A stretch of DNA of 64,000 nt from Rhodophyticola porphyridii (GTDB taxonomy: Bacteria; Pseudomonadota; Alphaproteobacteria; Rhodobacterales; Rhodobacteraceae), in the NCBI RefSeq assembly GCF_003688285.1, contig NZ_RCNT01000003.1, positions 317,501 to 381,500 of the forward strand. Direction: 5' to 3'. Under the pieces are notes generated by a model. It ran no database searches, was not told the DNA's origin, and saw only the letters and a program-made list of their open reading frames with translations. The stretch's first letter is position 1; each line of letters starts with the position of its first letter. The translations under genes and the position numbers were made by a program. This document shows, piece by piece, positions 39,093 through 49,435 of the stretch.

Positions 39093-39974
39093 ATGACGGT
39101 GATTTGCGTCGGCTCGGTCAATATCGACCATGTCTATCGCGTGCCGCATCTTGTGCGCCCGGGGGAGACACTGGCGGCCGATGCCTATGCCAAAGGTCTC
39201 GGCGGCAAGGGTGCCAATCAATCCATCGCAGCGGCTAAGGCCGGCGCGACCACCCGGCATCTGGGCCGCGTTGGCCCCGAAGCGCGCTTCGCGTTGGATC
39301 AGTTGGCCGCCGCCGGCGTCGATGTGTCAGGTATCGAGACTGGAGAAGATCCGTCTGGCCATGCGATCATCACTGTCGATCCGTCCGGCGAGAATGCGAT
39401 CGTTCTTTTTTCCGGCGCCAATCACCTGCTGAGCGACACGCGGGTTGAGGCGGGGCTTGCGGGATTTGGGCTTGGTGACACGCTGATCCTCCAGAATGAA
39501 GTCAACCTCAGCGGCCACGCGGCGCGTGTGGCGCGGCAGAACGGGCTGCGCGTGGTCTATTCAGCCGCCCCGTTCGATGTGGACGCCGTGGAGGAAATGC
39601 TCCCCCTGATCGATCTTCTTTTGCTGAACGAAGGAGAGGCCGCTGCACTTGAAACGGCTCTGAACCGGGAGATTTCGGACCTCAGCGACATCGAAACGGT
39701 CGTGACAAGGGGTGCCGATGGGGCGGTCTGGACCTTTGCACATGGCCGGATCGTTCAACCGGCTTTTCGGGTTTCGGAGATCGTTGATACCACCGGCGCG
39801 GGAGACTGTTTTGCCGGGTATCTGGTGGCCGGGCTGGATGCAGGCGCGTCCCGTGAAGAGGCGATTGAACGGGCAAGCGCCGCAGCGGCGCTGCAGGTCA
39901 CGCGGCCCGGTGCTGCGGATGCCATGCCGTCAATCGGCGAGGTCTTGCGGTTTCTGAAAGCCCGCAAGCTCTGA
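39093..39974 (+). CDS. Ribokinase-like PfkB family sugar kinase
   Basis: 293 residues, MTVICVGSVNIDHVYRVPHL. PfkB signatures GGKGANQSIAAAKAG near residue 37 and DTTGAGDCFAGYLVAG near 230 with the catalytic aspartate. The sequence resembles ribokinase most closely, but substrate cannot be fixed without a sugar-transport neighbour. It starts three bases after maeB and is probably co-transcribed. Convergent with dnaJ. Confidence 0.85.
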   Translation: MTVICVGSVNIDHVYRVPHLVRPGETLAADAYAKGLGGKGANQSIAAAKAGATTRHLGRVGPEARFALDQLAAAGVDVSGIETGEDPSGHAIITVDPSGENAIVLFSGANHLLSDTRVEAGLAGFGLGDTLILQNEVNLSGHAARVARQNGLRVVYSAAPFDVDAVEEMLPLIDLLLLNEGEAAALETALNREISDLSDIETVVTRGADGAVWTFAHGRIVQPAFRVSEIVDTTGAGDCFAGYLVAGLDAGASREEAIERASAAAALQVTRPGAADAMPSIGEVLRFLKARKL

Positions 39975-39978
39975 GGGA

Positions 39979-41142
39979 TCAGCTTTTCATCCCGTCCCAG
40001 AAGTTCTTGACCTTGTCGAAAAACCCGCTGGCGTTGGGGTTGTTAGACTTGGCGCAGGACTCCTCGAACTCGCGCAGCAGCTCCTTCTGCCGCGCCGTCA
40101 GCTTCACCGGCGTTTCGACCGCCAGTTCGATATACATTTCGCCGGTCGCGGTCCCCCGCAAGGCAGGCATGCCTTTGCCGCGCAGCCGCATCTGCCGCCC
40201 CGATTGCGATCCTTCGGGCACCTTCACCCTGGATCGGCCACCATCGATTGTCGGTACTTCGATCTCGCCGCCCAGGGCGGCGGTGACCATCGAAACTGGA
40301 ACACGACAGAAAAGATCCAGCCCGTCGCGCTGGAAAAGCGCGTGATCTGCAACCTCGATGAAAATATACAGGTCGCCCGCCGGTCCGCCGCGAAGCCCGG
40401 CCTCCCCCTCGCCGGAGAGGCGGATCCGCGTGCCGGTTTCCACACCTGCAGGAATGTTGACGGAAAGCGCCTTTTCTTTTTGCTCACGACCGGCGCCACC
40501 GCAGACATTGCATGGATTTTTGACGATTTGCCCGATGCCCGAACAGGTCGGGCAGGTTCGCTCCACCGTGAAGAAGCCTTGCTGCGCGCGCACCTTGCCC
40601 ATGCCCGAACAGGTCGGACAGGTGACAGGCTCCGCGCCACCTTCCGCGCCGGTTCCGTTGCAGTTCGAACACGCAACCGATGTAGGAACGGTGATCGCCT
40701 TCTGAAGACCAGAATATGCGTCTTCGAGACTGATCCTGAGGTTGTAGCGAAGATCCGATCCGCGCGCTGCGCGCCGGCCGCCGCCGGTGCCGCGCTGGCC
40801 GCCCATGAAATCGCCGAACAGATCTTCGAAGACATCCGAGAAGGCGCTTGCAAAATCGCCCTGCCCGCCGCCCCCGCCGCCAAAGCCGCCCGCACGTGGA
40901 CCACCGGCCATGCCTCCATCGAACGCGGCATGACCAAACCGGTCATATGCCGCCTTCTTGTCGGCGTCCTTCAGGACGTCATAGGCCTCGTTCGCTTCCT
41001 TGAACTGGGCTTCGGCATCGGGATTGTCGGAGTTGCGATCCGGGTGCAGCTCTTTCGCCTTCTGGCGATAGGCCTTCTTGATCTCGGCCTCCGACGCACC
41101 GCGTTTGATACCCAGAACATCGTAGTAATCGCGCTTTGACAT
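39979..41142 (-). CDS. dnaJ: Chaperone DnaJ
   Basis: 387 residues. J domain with HPD in [16 protein letters not shown], a Gly/Phe-rich linker ([13 protein letters not shown]), four zinc-binding CxxCxGxG repeats ([32 protein letters not shown]), and the C-terminal substrate-binding part. It stimulates DnaK ATPase. dnaK precedes it, with a strong hairpin in the gap. Confidence 0.98.
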   Translation of the reverse strand: MSKRDYYDVLGIKRGASEAEIKKAYRQKAKELHPDRNSDNPDAEAQFKEANEAYDVLKDADKKAAYDRFGHAAFDGGMAGGPRAGGFGGGGGGQGDFASAFSDVFEDLFGDFMGGQRGTGGGRRAARGSDLRYNLRISLEDAYSGLQKAITVPTSVACSNCNGTGAEGGAEPVTCPTCSGMGKVRAQQGFFTVERTCPTCSGIGQIVKNPCNVCGGAGREQKEKALSVNIPAGVETGTRIRLSGEGEAGLRGGPAGDLYIFIEVADHALFQRDGLDLFCRVPVSMVTAALGGEIEVPTIDGGRSRVKVPEGSQSGRQMRLRGKGMPALRGTATGEMYIELAVETPVKLTARQKELLREFEESCAKSNNPNASGFFDKVKNFWDGMKS

Positions 41143-41169
41143 GGTTGATCCACCCTCATGAAACGCGCC

Positions 41170-41196
41170 GACCGGCCAGGTTCCCCATGGCCGGTC
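41170..41196 (-). repeat. Hairpin between dnaK and dnaJ
   Basis: GACCGGCCA and TGGCCGGTC form a perfect nine-base stem with a nine-base loop, in the 75-base dnaK-dnaJ gap. In the direction of transcription no T-run follows, so partial attenuation or mRNA stabilisation is more likely than full termination. Confidence 0.7.
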
Positions 41197-41217
41197 GTGC
41201 GGGGTTAGGGGACGCGG

Positions 41218-43134
<1,917 letters not shown>

Positions 43135-43208
43135 GTTTCGAGTCCCTTTCTCAGGCGATCCAGGCGGGGTCGGGTCCGGTATCGGCCCCCAATCCGCCAT
43201 ATGAAAAA

Positions 43209-43225
43209 CCAGGGGTATGCCCTGG
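43209..43225 (-). repeat. Hairpin in the dnaK leader
   Basis: CCAGGG-GTATG-CCCTGG, a perfect six-base stem with five-base loop in the 5' untranslated region, 74-91 bases upstream of the dnaK ATG. It may influence message stability or temperature-dependent translation. Confidence 0.5.
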
Positions 43226-43240
43226 CCGGTTTCGTTGGGT

Positions 43241-43269
43241 ATATAAGAAGGGGATTTTGGGGCTGCAAG
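43241..43269 (-). promoter_or_regulatory. Predicted heat-shock promoter of dnaK
   Basis: Minus-strand CTTGCA (43269-43264), 17 bases, TTATAT (43246-43241). CTTG -35 and the CCCCTTC segment before the -10 fit alphaproteobacterial RpoH promoters. Start of transcription would be near 43234. Confidence 0.6.
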
Positions 43270-43399
43270 CGGAGTCAAAGATCGATTTGGAGCTTGGTTT
43301 GCAAAGCGTTTGCATTTTGCGGCACTGCGGCGGTTCGGTCATCGCTAAAGGCTGGCCCGTCGCATCCATGGCTAAAGGGATCTGCGGAGGGGCCGGAGG

Positions 43400-44002
43400 A
43401 TGCCTGATCTGAACTTGCGCGGGGTGCGCATACACACTGGATTCCTCGACCCTGCGGAACAGGCGGCGATGGTCGAAGACATTCGCGAGGTCATGCGTGC
43501 CGCGCCGCTTTTCCGTCCACAGACGCCTTACGGCAAGCAGATGTCTGTCCGGATGACCGCCGCGGGGCAGTTCGGGTGGTTTTCCGACAAAAGCGGATAC
43601 CGTTATGTGGATCGCCACCCATCTGGCATGGCCTGGCCCGCGATTCCGCCAAGTATCCTGCGCGTCTGGACGAAAGTGAGCGATGTTGACCGTGATCCCG
43701 AATGCTGTCTCGTGAACTTCTATGCCGACGGCGCGCGCATGGGCCTTCATCAGGACAAGGACGAGGCGGATTTCTCGATGCCGGTCGTCTCGATCTCGCT
43801 GGGCGATGACGCTCTGTTCCGGGTTGGCGGGCTGAGCCGGGGCGGCACAACGGAGTCAGTCTGGCTGAAATCGGGCGATGTGGCGGTTCTGGCGGGCGAC
43901 GCACGACTTCTCTATCACGGGGTTGACCGTACAAGGACGGGGTCATCGGCCCTGCTGCCCAAGGGCGGGCGGATCAACCTGACCTTGCGCGTGGTAAACT
44001 AG
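43400..44002 (+). CDS. alkB: AlkB-like 2-oxoglutarate/Fe(II) dioxygenase
   Basis: 200 residues. The iron ligands are HQD in MGLHQDKDEADF and the later LLYHGVDR histidine; the 2-oxoglutarate arginines are in RINLTLR near the C-terminus. FYADGARMGLHQDKDE and VSISLGDDALFRVGG are typical of AlkB proteins that repair alkylated bases by oxidative demethylation. GGAGGGG precedes the ATG. Its stop shares CTAG with the convergent SH3 gene. Confidence 0.93.
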   Translation: MPDLNLRGVRIHTGFLDPAEQAAMVEDIREVMRAAPLFRPQTPYGKQMSVRMTAAGQFGWFSDKSGYRYVDRHPSGMAWPAIPPSILRVWTKVSDVDRDPECCLVNFYADGARMGLHQDKDEADFSMPVVSISLGDDALFRVGGLSRGGTTESVWLKSGDVAVLAGDARLLYHGVDRTRTGSSALLPKGGRINLTLRVVN

Positions 44003-44607
44003 GGAGCCAGCGCGCAGCAGCCCGACAGCATCTGCACCCCATCGGGATTCTGGACGATCACAAGTGTCGAAAGGCCGAACATCCGCTCGGACATGCCGTC
44101 GCTGCAGGCCTCGCGGCGCAAGGTTGCCGTGATGCGACGGTCCGACCCCTCCCAGACCGCGCCGAACTGGTCCGTCCCCCGGGCACTCGCCTGGCCGCTC
44201 CACGCCTCGGACAACGTGATCCGCTCGAAGCCCATATCGCTGAAGACGGCCTGCGGACCGGTCCGTTCCAGCGACCAGAACGGCTCGGTCCCGAAACATG
44301 CGAGAGGCGCCGGCAGGCCGAATGACCAGATCGGCCCGGTCCGCTGCATGTAGAAGGCCGAGGCCCAGCCTGCCGTCTCGTCCGCGTTCAACAGGAGCCA
44401 GCGGCCATCGGCGCTGGCGGCGACCACCTCTATTCCGCTTGCGCCGGGCAGCAACACGCCGATGACCGGGTGGCCGACACCGGGCCCCGCGCGTACATTC
44501 AGGACGTCATCGGCCGCAACGCCGCGAACATCGTAAAGTGCCGGGTAATCCTCTGCATGCACCATACCGGCCCAGAGCAGGCATAATGCCACCAGAAGGC
44601 CCCTCAT
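43999..44607 (-). CDS. Secreted SH3-domain protein
   Basis: 202 residues from MRGLLVALCLLWAGMVHAED, a signal peptide cleaved after HA. An SH3b-like domain follows (DVLNVRAGPGVGHPVIGVLL ... GWASAFYM), as in cell-wall-associated proteins. The C-terminal half, with CFGTEPFWSLERTG, resembles the secreted COG3650 type. Periplasmic location likely; function unknown. It overlaps the ABC permease gene by ATGA and may be co-translated with it. Confidence 0.8.
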   Translation of the reverse strand: MRGLLVALCLLWAGMVHAEDYPALYDVRGVAADDVLNVRAGPGVGHPVIGVLLPGASGIEVVAASADGRWLLLNADETAGWASAFYMQRTGPIWSFGLPAPLACFGTEPFWSLERTGPQAVFSDMGFERITLSEAWSGQASARGTDQFGAVWEGSDRRITATLRREACSDGMSERMFGLSTLVIVQNPDGVQMLSGCCALAP

Positions 44608-45425
44608 CTGCCCGCGTTCCAACTCGACGACACGTTTTTCCGGCTGTAGAATTCACCCATCAGGCCCAGCAACAACAAGATCAGCGCGAAATAGATCGGA
44701 TATTGCCAGTTGGTGTAGTGCGGATTGTAGTTGATGAAGACGAAACCGCGCATCTGGTCGATTACGTGAAACAGCGGATTCCAGTCAAACAGGGCAACCA
44801 TCGCGCTTGGCAACATATTGGCCACGAACATCTTTCCCGAGGCGATCATGTTGGCGCGCACGTAGACAAGCTGGACGATCGTGACCAGATCGGGAAACCA
44901 TGGTTTCAGCGCAAGCAGGATCACCCCGGCGACACAGCCGGTGAACCAGGCCAAGAGGAACATGAAAAACGCCATGTTCCAGTCCTGTATTTCGACGGGG
45001 GCGATCGCGACATGTATGATGAAGAGAAGCACGAACAGCGAAATCGTCTGCTGGTAAAGAATCGACAGGGCCGACGACACGATGGCGACGATCGTGTTCA
45101 TCCGCGCATGCATCATCATCGGGCTGGCCGGGCCTTCGGAGCCGACAACGGCGGTAAGGGATTTGATATGCACAAGGTAGAGGAATATCCCGGTCATCAG
45201 ATACAGCATGAAGTTGCCGCGGATGGCGACCGTGCGGGTTCCGAGAAGGTTGAACATCAGATAGAAGGCGGCGATGAACATGATCGACTGGAGAATGTTC
45301 ATCCCGATCGCCACAAGCGCGTTGCGATGGCTTTGACGCACCTTTCGCGCGGCCGCGAAGAAAGTGACTTCCGCCAGGCCGAACATCAGCCCCCAAGTGG
45401 ATCTTTGTCTTCTGGCCTCGAACAT
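44604..45425 (-). CDS. ABC-2 type polysaccharide export permease
   Basis: 273 residues from MFEARRQRSTWGLMFGLAEV. Six hydrophobic segments, for example NILQSIMFIAAFYLMFNLLG, FAILLL-like C-terminal span, and the loop EFYSRKN at the end. This matches KpsM/Wzm-type permeases that export capsule or O-antigen chains through the inner membrane. The ATP-binding partner (KpsT/Wzt) is not in this window. Divergent from cysQ, next to kdsB, which supports a capsule role. Confidence 0.82.
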   Translation of the reverse strand: MFEARRQRSTWGLMFGLAEVTFFAAARKVRQSHRNALVAIGMNILQSIMFIAAFYLMFNLLGTRTVAIRGNFMLYLMTGIFLYLVHIKSLTAVVGSEGPASPMMMHARMNTIVAIVSSALSILYQQTISLFVLLFIIHVAIAPVEIQDWNMAFFMFLLAWFTGCVAGVILLALKPWFPDLVTIVQLVYVRANMIASGKMFVANMLPSAMVALFDWNPLFHVIDQMRGFVFINYNPHYTNWQYPIYFALILLLLGLMGEFYSRKNVSSSWNAGR

Positions 45426-45564
45426 ATGGGATGGTCCTACCTGCCGAATGTGCCCCATGGGGCCGGACCCTGTCTTGATGCAGGGAAGCTTTGCCCTTAG
45501 CCCTTTACATGACGATACCGCCAAAGAGATTAACGATCAATCTAGACCGCAAGGAGTATCCTGA

Positions 45565-46362
45565 GTGGATTTTGAGCAAATCGAACGCGTCTTCCGCAAG
45601 CTTGCGATTGAGGCCGGTGCGCGGATCATGGAGATTTACGAGGCCGATGATTTCGACGTCAAGGTCAAATCCGATGACAGCCCTGTCACGGAAGCGGATG
45701 AGGCGGCCGATGCGATGATCTCGGCAGGCCTGCGCGCTGCATTTCCTGACATGGCACTCGTCACGGAAGAGCAGGCCAGCAGTCACGAGCGAACCGCCCG
45801 CGATTTCATCATCGTCGACCCGCTGGACGGAACCAAGGAGTTCATCCAGCGCCGCGGAGACTTTACTGTCAACATCGCGCTTGTGCGGGATGGTGTGCCG
45901 GCGCGCGGCGTTGTCTATGCGCCGGCGAAGGGACGGTTGTTCTACACGCAGGCGAATGGCCGCAGTGTCGAAGAAACCGGCGATTTCGACCCGGATATGC
46001 CCGGCGAAGTGACGGAAATCGGCGTTTCCGTGCCGGATGTGCGCGCGCTTAGGGTCGTTGCGTCGAAATCGCATCGGGATAGCGCAACCGATGCTTATAT
46101 CGCGAAGTACAATGTCGCGGATATGAAAAGTGCGGGCTCCTCGCTCAAATTCTGTCTCCTGGCCACTGCGGAGGCGGATCTTTATCCGCGACTGGGCCGG
46201 ACAATGGAGTGGGATACGGCGGCGGGCGATGCCGTCCTGCGCGGCGCGGGCGGCAAGATGGTCCGCTTCGACGATCATACGCCGTTTGTCTATGGCAAGC
46301 CCGGCTACGAGAACCCGTTTTTTATAGCATATGCGCCGGGTGTCGCCCTGAAATCCTCATGA
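45565..46362 (+). CDS. cysQ: 3'(2'),5'-bisphosphate nucleotidase CysQ
   Basis: 265 residues from GTG at 45565 with AAGGAG upstream. Inositol-monophosphatase-fold motifs VTEEQA, IIVDPLDGTKEFIQRRGDFT and EWDTAAGDAVL are the metal-binding and CysQ-specific signatures. It hydrolyses PAP to AMP, removing the inhibitory by-product of PAPS-dependent sulfotransfer. Overlaps kdsB by ATGA. The sulfotransferase gene 7 kb downstream gives this a plausible local job. Confidence 0.93.
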   Translation: MDFEQIERVFRKLAIEAGARIMEIYEADDFDVKVKSDDSPVTEADEAADAMISAGLRAAFPDMALVTEEQASSHERTARDFIIVDPLDGTKEFIQRRGDFTVNIALVRDGVPARGVVYAPAKGRLFYTQANGRSVEETGDFDPDMPGEVTEIGVSVPDVRALRVVASKSHRDSATDAYIAKYNVADMKSAGSSLKFCLLATAEADLYPRLGRTMEWDTAAGDAVLRGAGGKMVRFDDHTPFVYGKPGYENPFFIAYAPGVALKSS

Positions 46363-47159
46363 GTGTCGTTTGCATCATCCCGGCGCGCTACGCGTCGAGC
46401 CGCTATCCGGGCAAACCGCTGGCGGTGCTGCGCGGCGCGACCGGAGAAACGCAAAGCCTGATCGAACGAAGTTGGCGCGCGGCGATGGCGGTGGACGGAT
46501 TCGATGCAGTCTACGTCGCCACGGACGATGAGCGGATCGCCGAAGCGGCGGAGCGGTTCGGTGGCCGCGTCCTGATGACCTCGGAGACCTGCGCCAATGG
46601 CACCGAACGCTGCGCCGAGGCCCTGAGCCAGATCGGCGGGGGCGTGGAAATGGTGGTGAACCTGCAGGGTGATGCGCCGTTGACGCCCGCCTGGTTTCTG
46701 GAGGATCTGATTGCCGGATTGCGCGCCGCGCCCGATGCGGCGGTCGCCACGCCGGTCCTGCGTTGCGATGGTGAAACGCTGAATGCGCTCAAGGCGGACC
46801 GTCTCGCCGGTCGCGTCGGCGGTACGACCGCGGTATTCGATACGGCGCATCATGCCCTCTACTTCTCAAAGGAGGTGATCCCCTTCACCGCCGGGGCCTA
46901 CCCGGCAGACGCGGAGACGCCCGTGTTTCATCATGTTGGTGTCTATGCGTATCGGCCGGAGGCGTTGTCAGCCTATCCCGGCCTTGCCGCAGGGCGACTT
47001 GAACAGATGGAGGGGTTGGAGCAGTTGCGGTTTCTGGAACACGGCCACGCGGTTCTGTGTGTGGAGGTCGCCGCGCGCGGACGCCAGTTCTGGGAACTCA
47101 ACAACCCCGAGGATGTTCCCCGGATCGAGGCGATGCTGGCCCAGATGAACATGCCCTGA
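46359..47159 (+). CDS. kdsB: 3-deoxy-manno-octulosonate cytidylyltransferase
   Basis: 266 residues, MSVVCIIPARYASSRYPGKP. The CMP-Kdo synthetase motifs IPARYASSRYPGKPLA, VNLQGDAPL and HHVGVYAYRPEAL are clear. It activates Kdo with CTP for lipopolysaccharide core or for the Kdo linker of capsules. Its ATG overlaps cysQ and its stop is one base into the GT2 ATG. Confidence 0.94.
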   Translation: MSVVCIIPARYASSRYPGKPLAVLRGATGETQSLIERSWRAAMAVDGFDAVYVATDDERIAEAAERFGGRVLMTSETCANGTERCAEALSQIGGGVEMVVNLQGDAPLTPAWFLEDLIAGLRAAPDAAVATPVLRCDGETLNALKADRLAGRVGGTTAVFDTAHHALYFSKEVIPFTAGAYPADAETPVFHHVGVYAYRPEALSAYPGLAAGRLEQMEGLEQLRFLEHGHAVLCVEVAARGRQFWELNNPEDVPRIEAMLAQMNMP

Positions 47160-48385
47160 TGGCGGCGCTTCCGGTCAGCGTGATCGTCGTCAGCCAAGGC
47201 CGCCCCGCCCTGCTGAGGCGGTGCCTGCTGGGCATCCATCAACTGGCTTATCATCCGGTCGAACTGATCGTCGTCGCCGACCGGGACGGGTTGGACTGCA
47301 TCGCGGATCTGAGGTTTTCCGGACGTATCAAGACCAGGCTTGAGACGCGGCAGAACATCTCGGCGGCGCGCAATCTGGGTATCGCCTTGGCAACCGGAGA
47401 GATCCTCGCCTTTGTGGACGACGACGCGGTGCCGGAGCCGAGCTGGCTGACGCACCTGATCGCGGCCTTCGAAGACCCTAGGGTGATGGCAGCGGCGGGG
47501 CATGTGATCGGACGCAACGGGATTTCTCTGCAATGGGGCAGCCGGGCCGTGAACGGCTCGGCCGAGGAGATGGCGCTCGATCTGCCGGGCGTCGGGCCGG
47601 TCTGCCCGGCCTTGCCGGAGGGCTACGCACTGAAGCTGCAAGGCACCAATTTCGCGGTGCGCCGGGAGGCGATTGAGCAGATCGGCGGTTTCGATGAGGC
47701 GTTCGCCTTCTATCTTGACGACACGGATCTGGCCATGCGGCTGCACCGAGCCGGCCTCAAGAGTGCCGCCGTGCCCGGAGCACTGGTCCATCACGGTTTT
47801 GCACCCTCAAGCCGGCGTCACCGCAACCGGGCCCCCAAATCGCTGGCGCAGATCGGGGCCAGCATGGCGGTCTATCTGCGCAAACACGGGCAGGCCGATC
47901 GGGTCGCCCTGGGACTGGAGGCGTTTCGTAAGCAGCAACAGGGACGTCTTGACCGGTTTCTGCTGCACGGAGATCTGGAACCCGGGGATGTAAGGCGCTT
48001 GCGGACAGACCTTGAGGACGGGATCACCGCGGGTATGACGCGTCAGCCCGGGCAGACGCTGATCCCGACTGTTGGTAACGGCGCGTTTCTGACATTGCGG
48101 GATGAACCCGCGCCGCAAGCGATCTACATGGCCGGTCGCTGGTTTCAGGCACGGCGCCTTCTGGCCGAGGCTGCGCAGAAAGCCGACAAAGGCGGTACGG
48201 TCACGGTTTTTCTGTTTGCGCCGAGTGTGCGCGCCCATCGTGTCGAGTTTTCGGAAACCGGGGTCTGGGTTCAGGCCGGAGGCCTTTTCGGCCGTTCGGA
48301 TCGTGGGCAGGCTTTTGCCGAGGCTTGGGGATTTCGCGGACGGGTTCGCGCCGAGACGGACCGATGCCGTCCCTATCGCGGCTGA
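47159..48385 (+). CDS. Family 2 glycosyltransferase
   Basis: 408 residues from MAALPVSVIVVSQGRPALLR. A GT-A fold domain of about 240 residues has LAFVDDDAVPEPSWLTHLIA (DxD) near 85-104, LKLQGTNFAVRREAIEQIGG, and the catalytic-type DEAFAFYLDDTDLAMRLHRA. The C-terminal 170 residues are unlike common GT2s and have no motif I recognise. Donor and acceptor unknown. TGATG coupling to kdsB. Confidence 0.87.
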   Translation: MAALPVSVIVVSQGRPALLRRCLLGIHQLAYHPVELIVVADRDGLDCIADLRFSGRIKTRLETRQNISAARNLGIALATGEILAFVDDDAVPEPSWLTHLIAAFEDPRVMAAAGHVIGRNGISLQWGSRAVNGSAEEMALDLPGVGPVCPALPEGYALKLQGTNFAVRREAIEQIGGFDEAFAFYLDDTDLAMRLHRAGLKSAAVPGALVHHGFAPSSRRHRNRAPKSLAQIGASMAVYLRKHGQADRVALGLEAFRKQQQGRLDRFLLHGDLEPGDVRRLRTDLEDGITAGMTRQPGQTLIPTVGNGAFLTLRDEPAPQAIYMAGRWFQARRLLAEAAQKADKGGTVTVFLFAPSVRAHRVEFSETGVWVQAGGLFGRSDRGQAFAEAWGFRGRVRAETDRCRPYRG

Positions 48386-48388
48386 TTT

Positions 48389-48416
48389 TTGATAAGGAAG
48401 CCACAGATATTAACTT
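48389..48416 (+). promoter_or_regulatory. Possible promoter of galU
   Basis: TTGATA (48389-48394) and TAACTT (48411-48416) with 16-base spacing right after the GT2 stop, in a 143-base gap before galU. Moderate consensus match. Confidence 0.35.
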
Positions 48417-48440
48417 TTGCGGGCTTCGCAGCGCCACAAA

Positions 48441-48456
48441 GCCAGCAAAAGCTGGC
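48441..48456 (+). repeat. Hairpin in the galU leader
   Basis: GCCAGC-AAAA-GCTGGC, a perfect six-base stem with a tetraloop between the GT2 gene and galU. No T-run follows, so it may be a leader structure or a weak terminator for the upstream unit. Confidence 0.45.
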
Positions 48457-48528
48457 CCTTCGTCAACGACCTGACTATGTCGGTAGAGGCGTGGCTGCGT
48501 GCGAGCCATGGGGCTGAATGGTGAGTTT

Positions 48529-49422
48529 ATGAAAAAACGTGTGACCAAGGCGATCTTTCCGGTGGCGGGGCTGGGCACCCGGTTCTTGCCCGCAACGAAA
48601 TCCATTCCCAAGGAGATCATGACGCTGGTCGACCGGCCGCTGATCCAATACGCGATCGACGAGGCGCGTGCTGCAGGGATCAAGGAATTCATCTTCGTCA
48701 CGTCGCGCGGCAAGAGCGCGCTGGAGGATTACTTCGATCATTCACCGGAGTTGGAAACCGCCCTGCGCAAAAAGGGTAAGGACGATCTGCTTCAGGCCTT
48801 GAAGACAACCAATATGGACAGCGGTGCCATCGCCTATCTGCGTCAGCACAGGCCTCTCGGCCTTGGCCATGCCGTCTGGTGCGCGCGGCGGCTTCTGGCG
48901 GATGAGCCCTTTGCCGTGATCCTGCCCGATGATGTCATCGCCGCCGAAACGCCCTGCCTGCAGCAGATGGTCGAGGCGCATGCCGAAACCGGGGGCAATA
49001 TGGTCGCCGCGATGGAGGTGCCCTCGGACAAGGCTTCGGCCTATGGCGTTCTCGACATCAAGGAGGACATGGGCTCCGTGGTTTCGGTCAAGGGAATGGT
49101 CGAGAAACCCCCCACGGGCAAGGAGCCGTCGAACCTTGCGGTCATCGGGCGGTACATCCTGACGCCGAACATCATGAACAACCTGCACAAGATCAAGACC
49201 GGCGCGGGCGGCGAGGTGCAGTTGACCGATGCGATCGCGCAAGAAATCGAAGTGTCCGGCAATGTCTACGGCTTCCGCTTCCGGGGGCAGCGGTTTGATT
49301 GCGGCTCCAAGGCCGGTTTCCTTCAGGCGACTGTCGCGTTCGGCCTGGCGCGGGAGGATTTGCGCGACGAGTTCTCGCAATATCTGGACGAAATGATGGC
49401 CACCCAAAACGCGGCACAGTGA
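48529..49422 (+). CDS. galU: UTP-glucose-1-phosphate uridylyltransferase
   Basis: 297 residues from MKKRVTKAIFPVAGLGTRFL; ATGs 7 or 10 codons earlier are less typical. Nucleotidyltransferase motif FPVAGLGTRFLPATKSIPKE and RPLGLGHAVWCARRLLADEP. It makes UDP-glucose, a donor for surface glycans. Followed after 13 bases by the GT4 gene. Confidence 0.95.
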   Translation: MKKRVTKAIFPVAGLGTRFLPATKSIPKEIMTLVDRPLIQYAIDEARAAGIKEFIFVTSRGKSALEDYFDHSPELETALRKKGKDDLLQALKTTNMDSGAIAYLRQHRPLGLGHAVWCARRLLADEPFAVILPDDVIAAETPCLQQMVEAHAETGGNMVAAMEVPSDKASAYGVLDIKEDMGSVVSVKGMVEKPPTGKEPSNLAVIGRYILTPNIMNNLHKIKTGAGGEVQLTDAIAQEIEVSGNVYGFRFRGQRFDCGSKAGFLQATVAFGLAREDLRDEFSQYLDEMMATQNAAQ

Positions 49423-49435
49423 GCGCCTGCCCCAG

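Noticed and set aside
44758-44775. parS-like half site (ACGTGAAACA)
   Set aside because: Only one arm matches; the other differs in three positions, and it is inside the permease gene 17 kb away from the parAB region.
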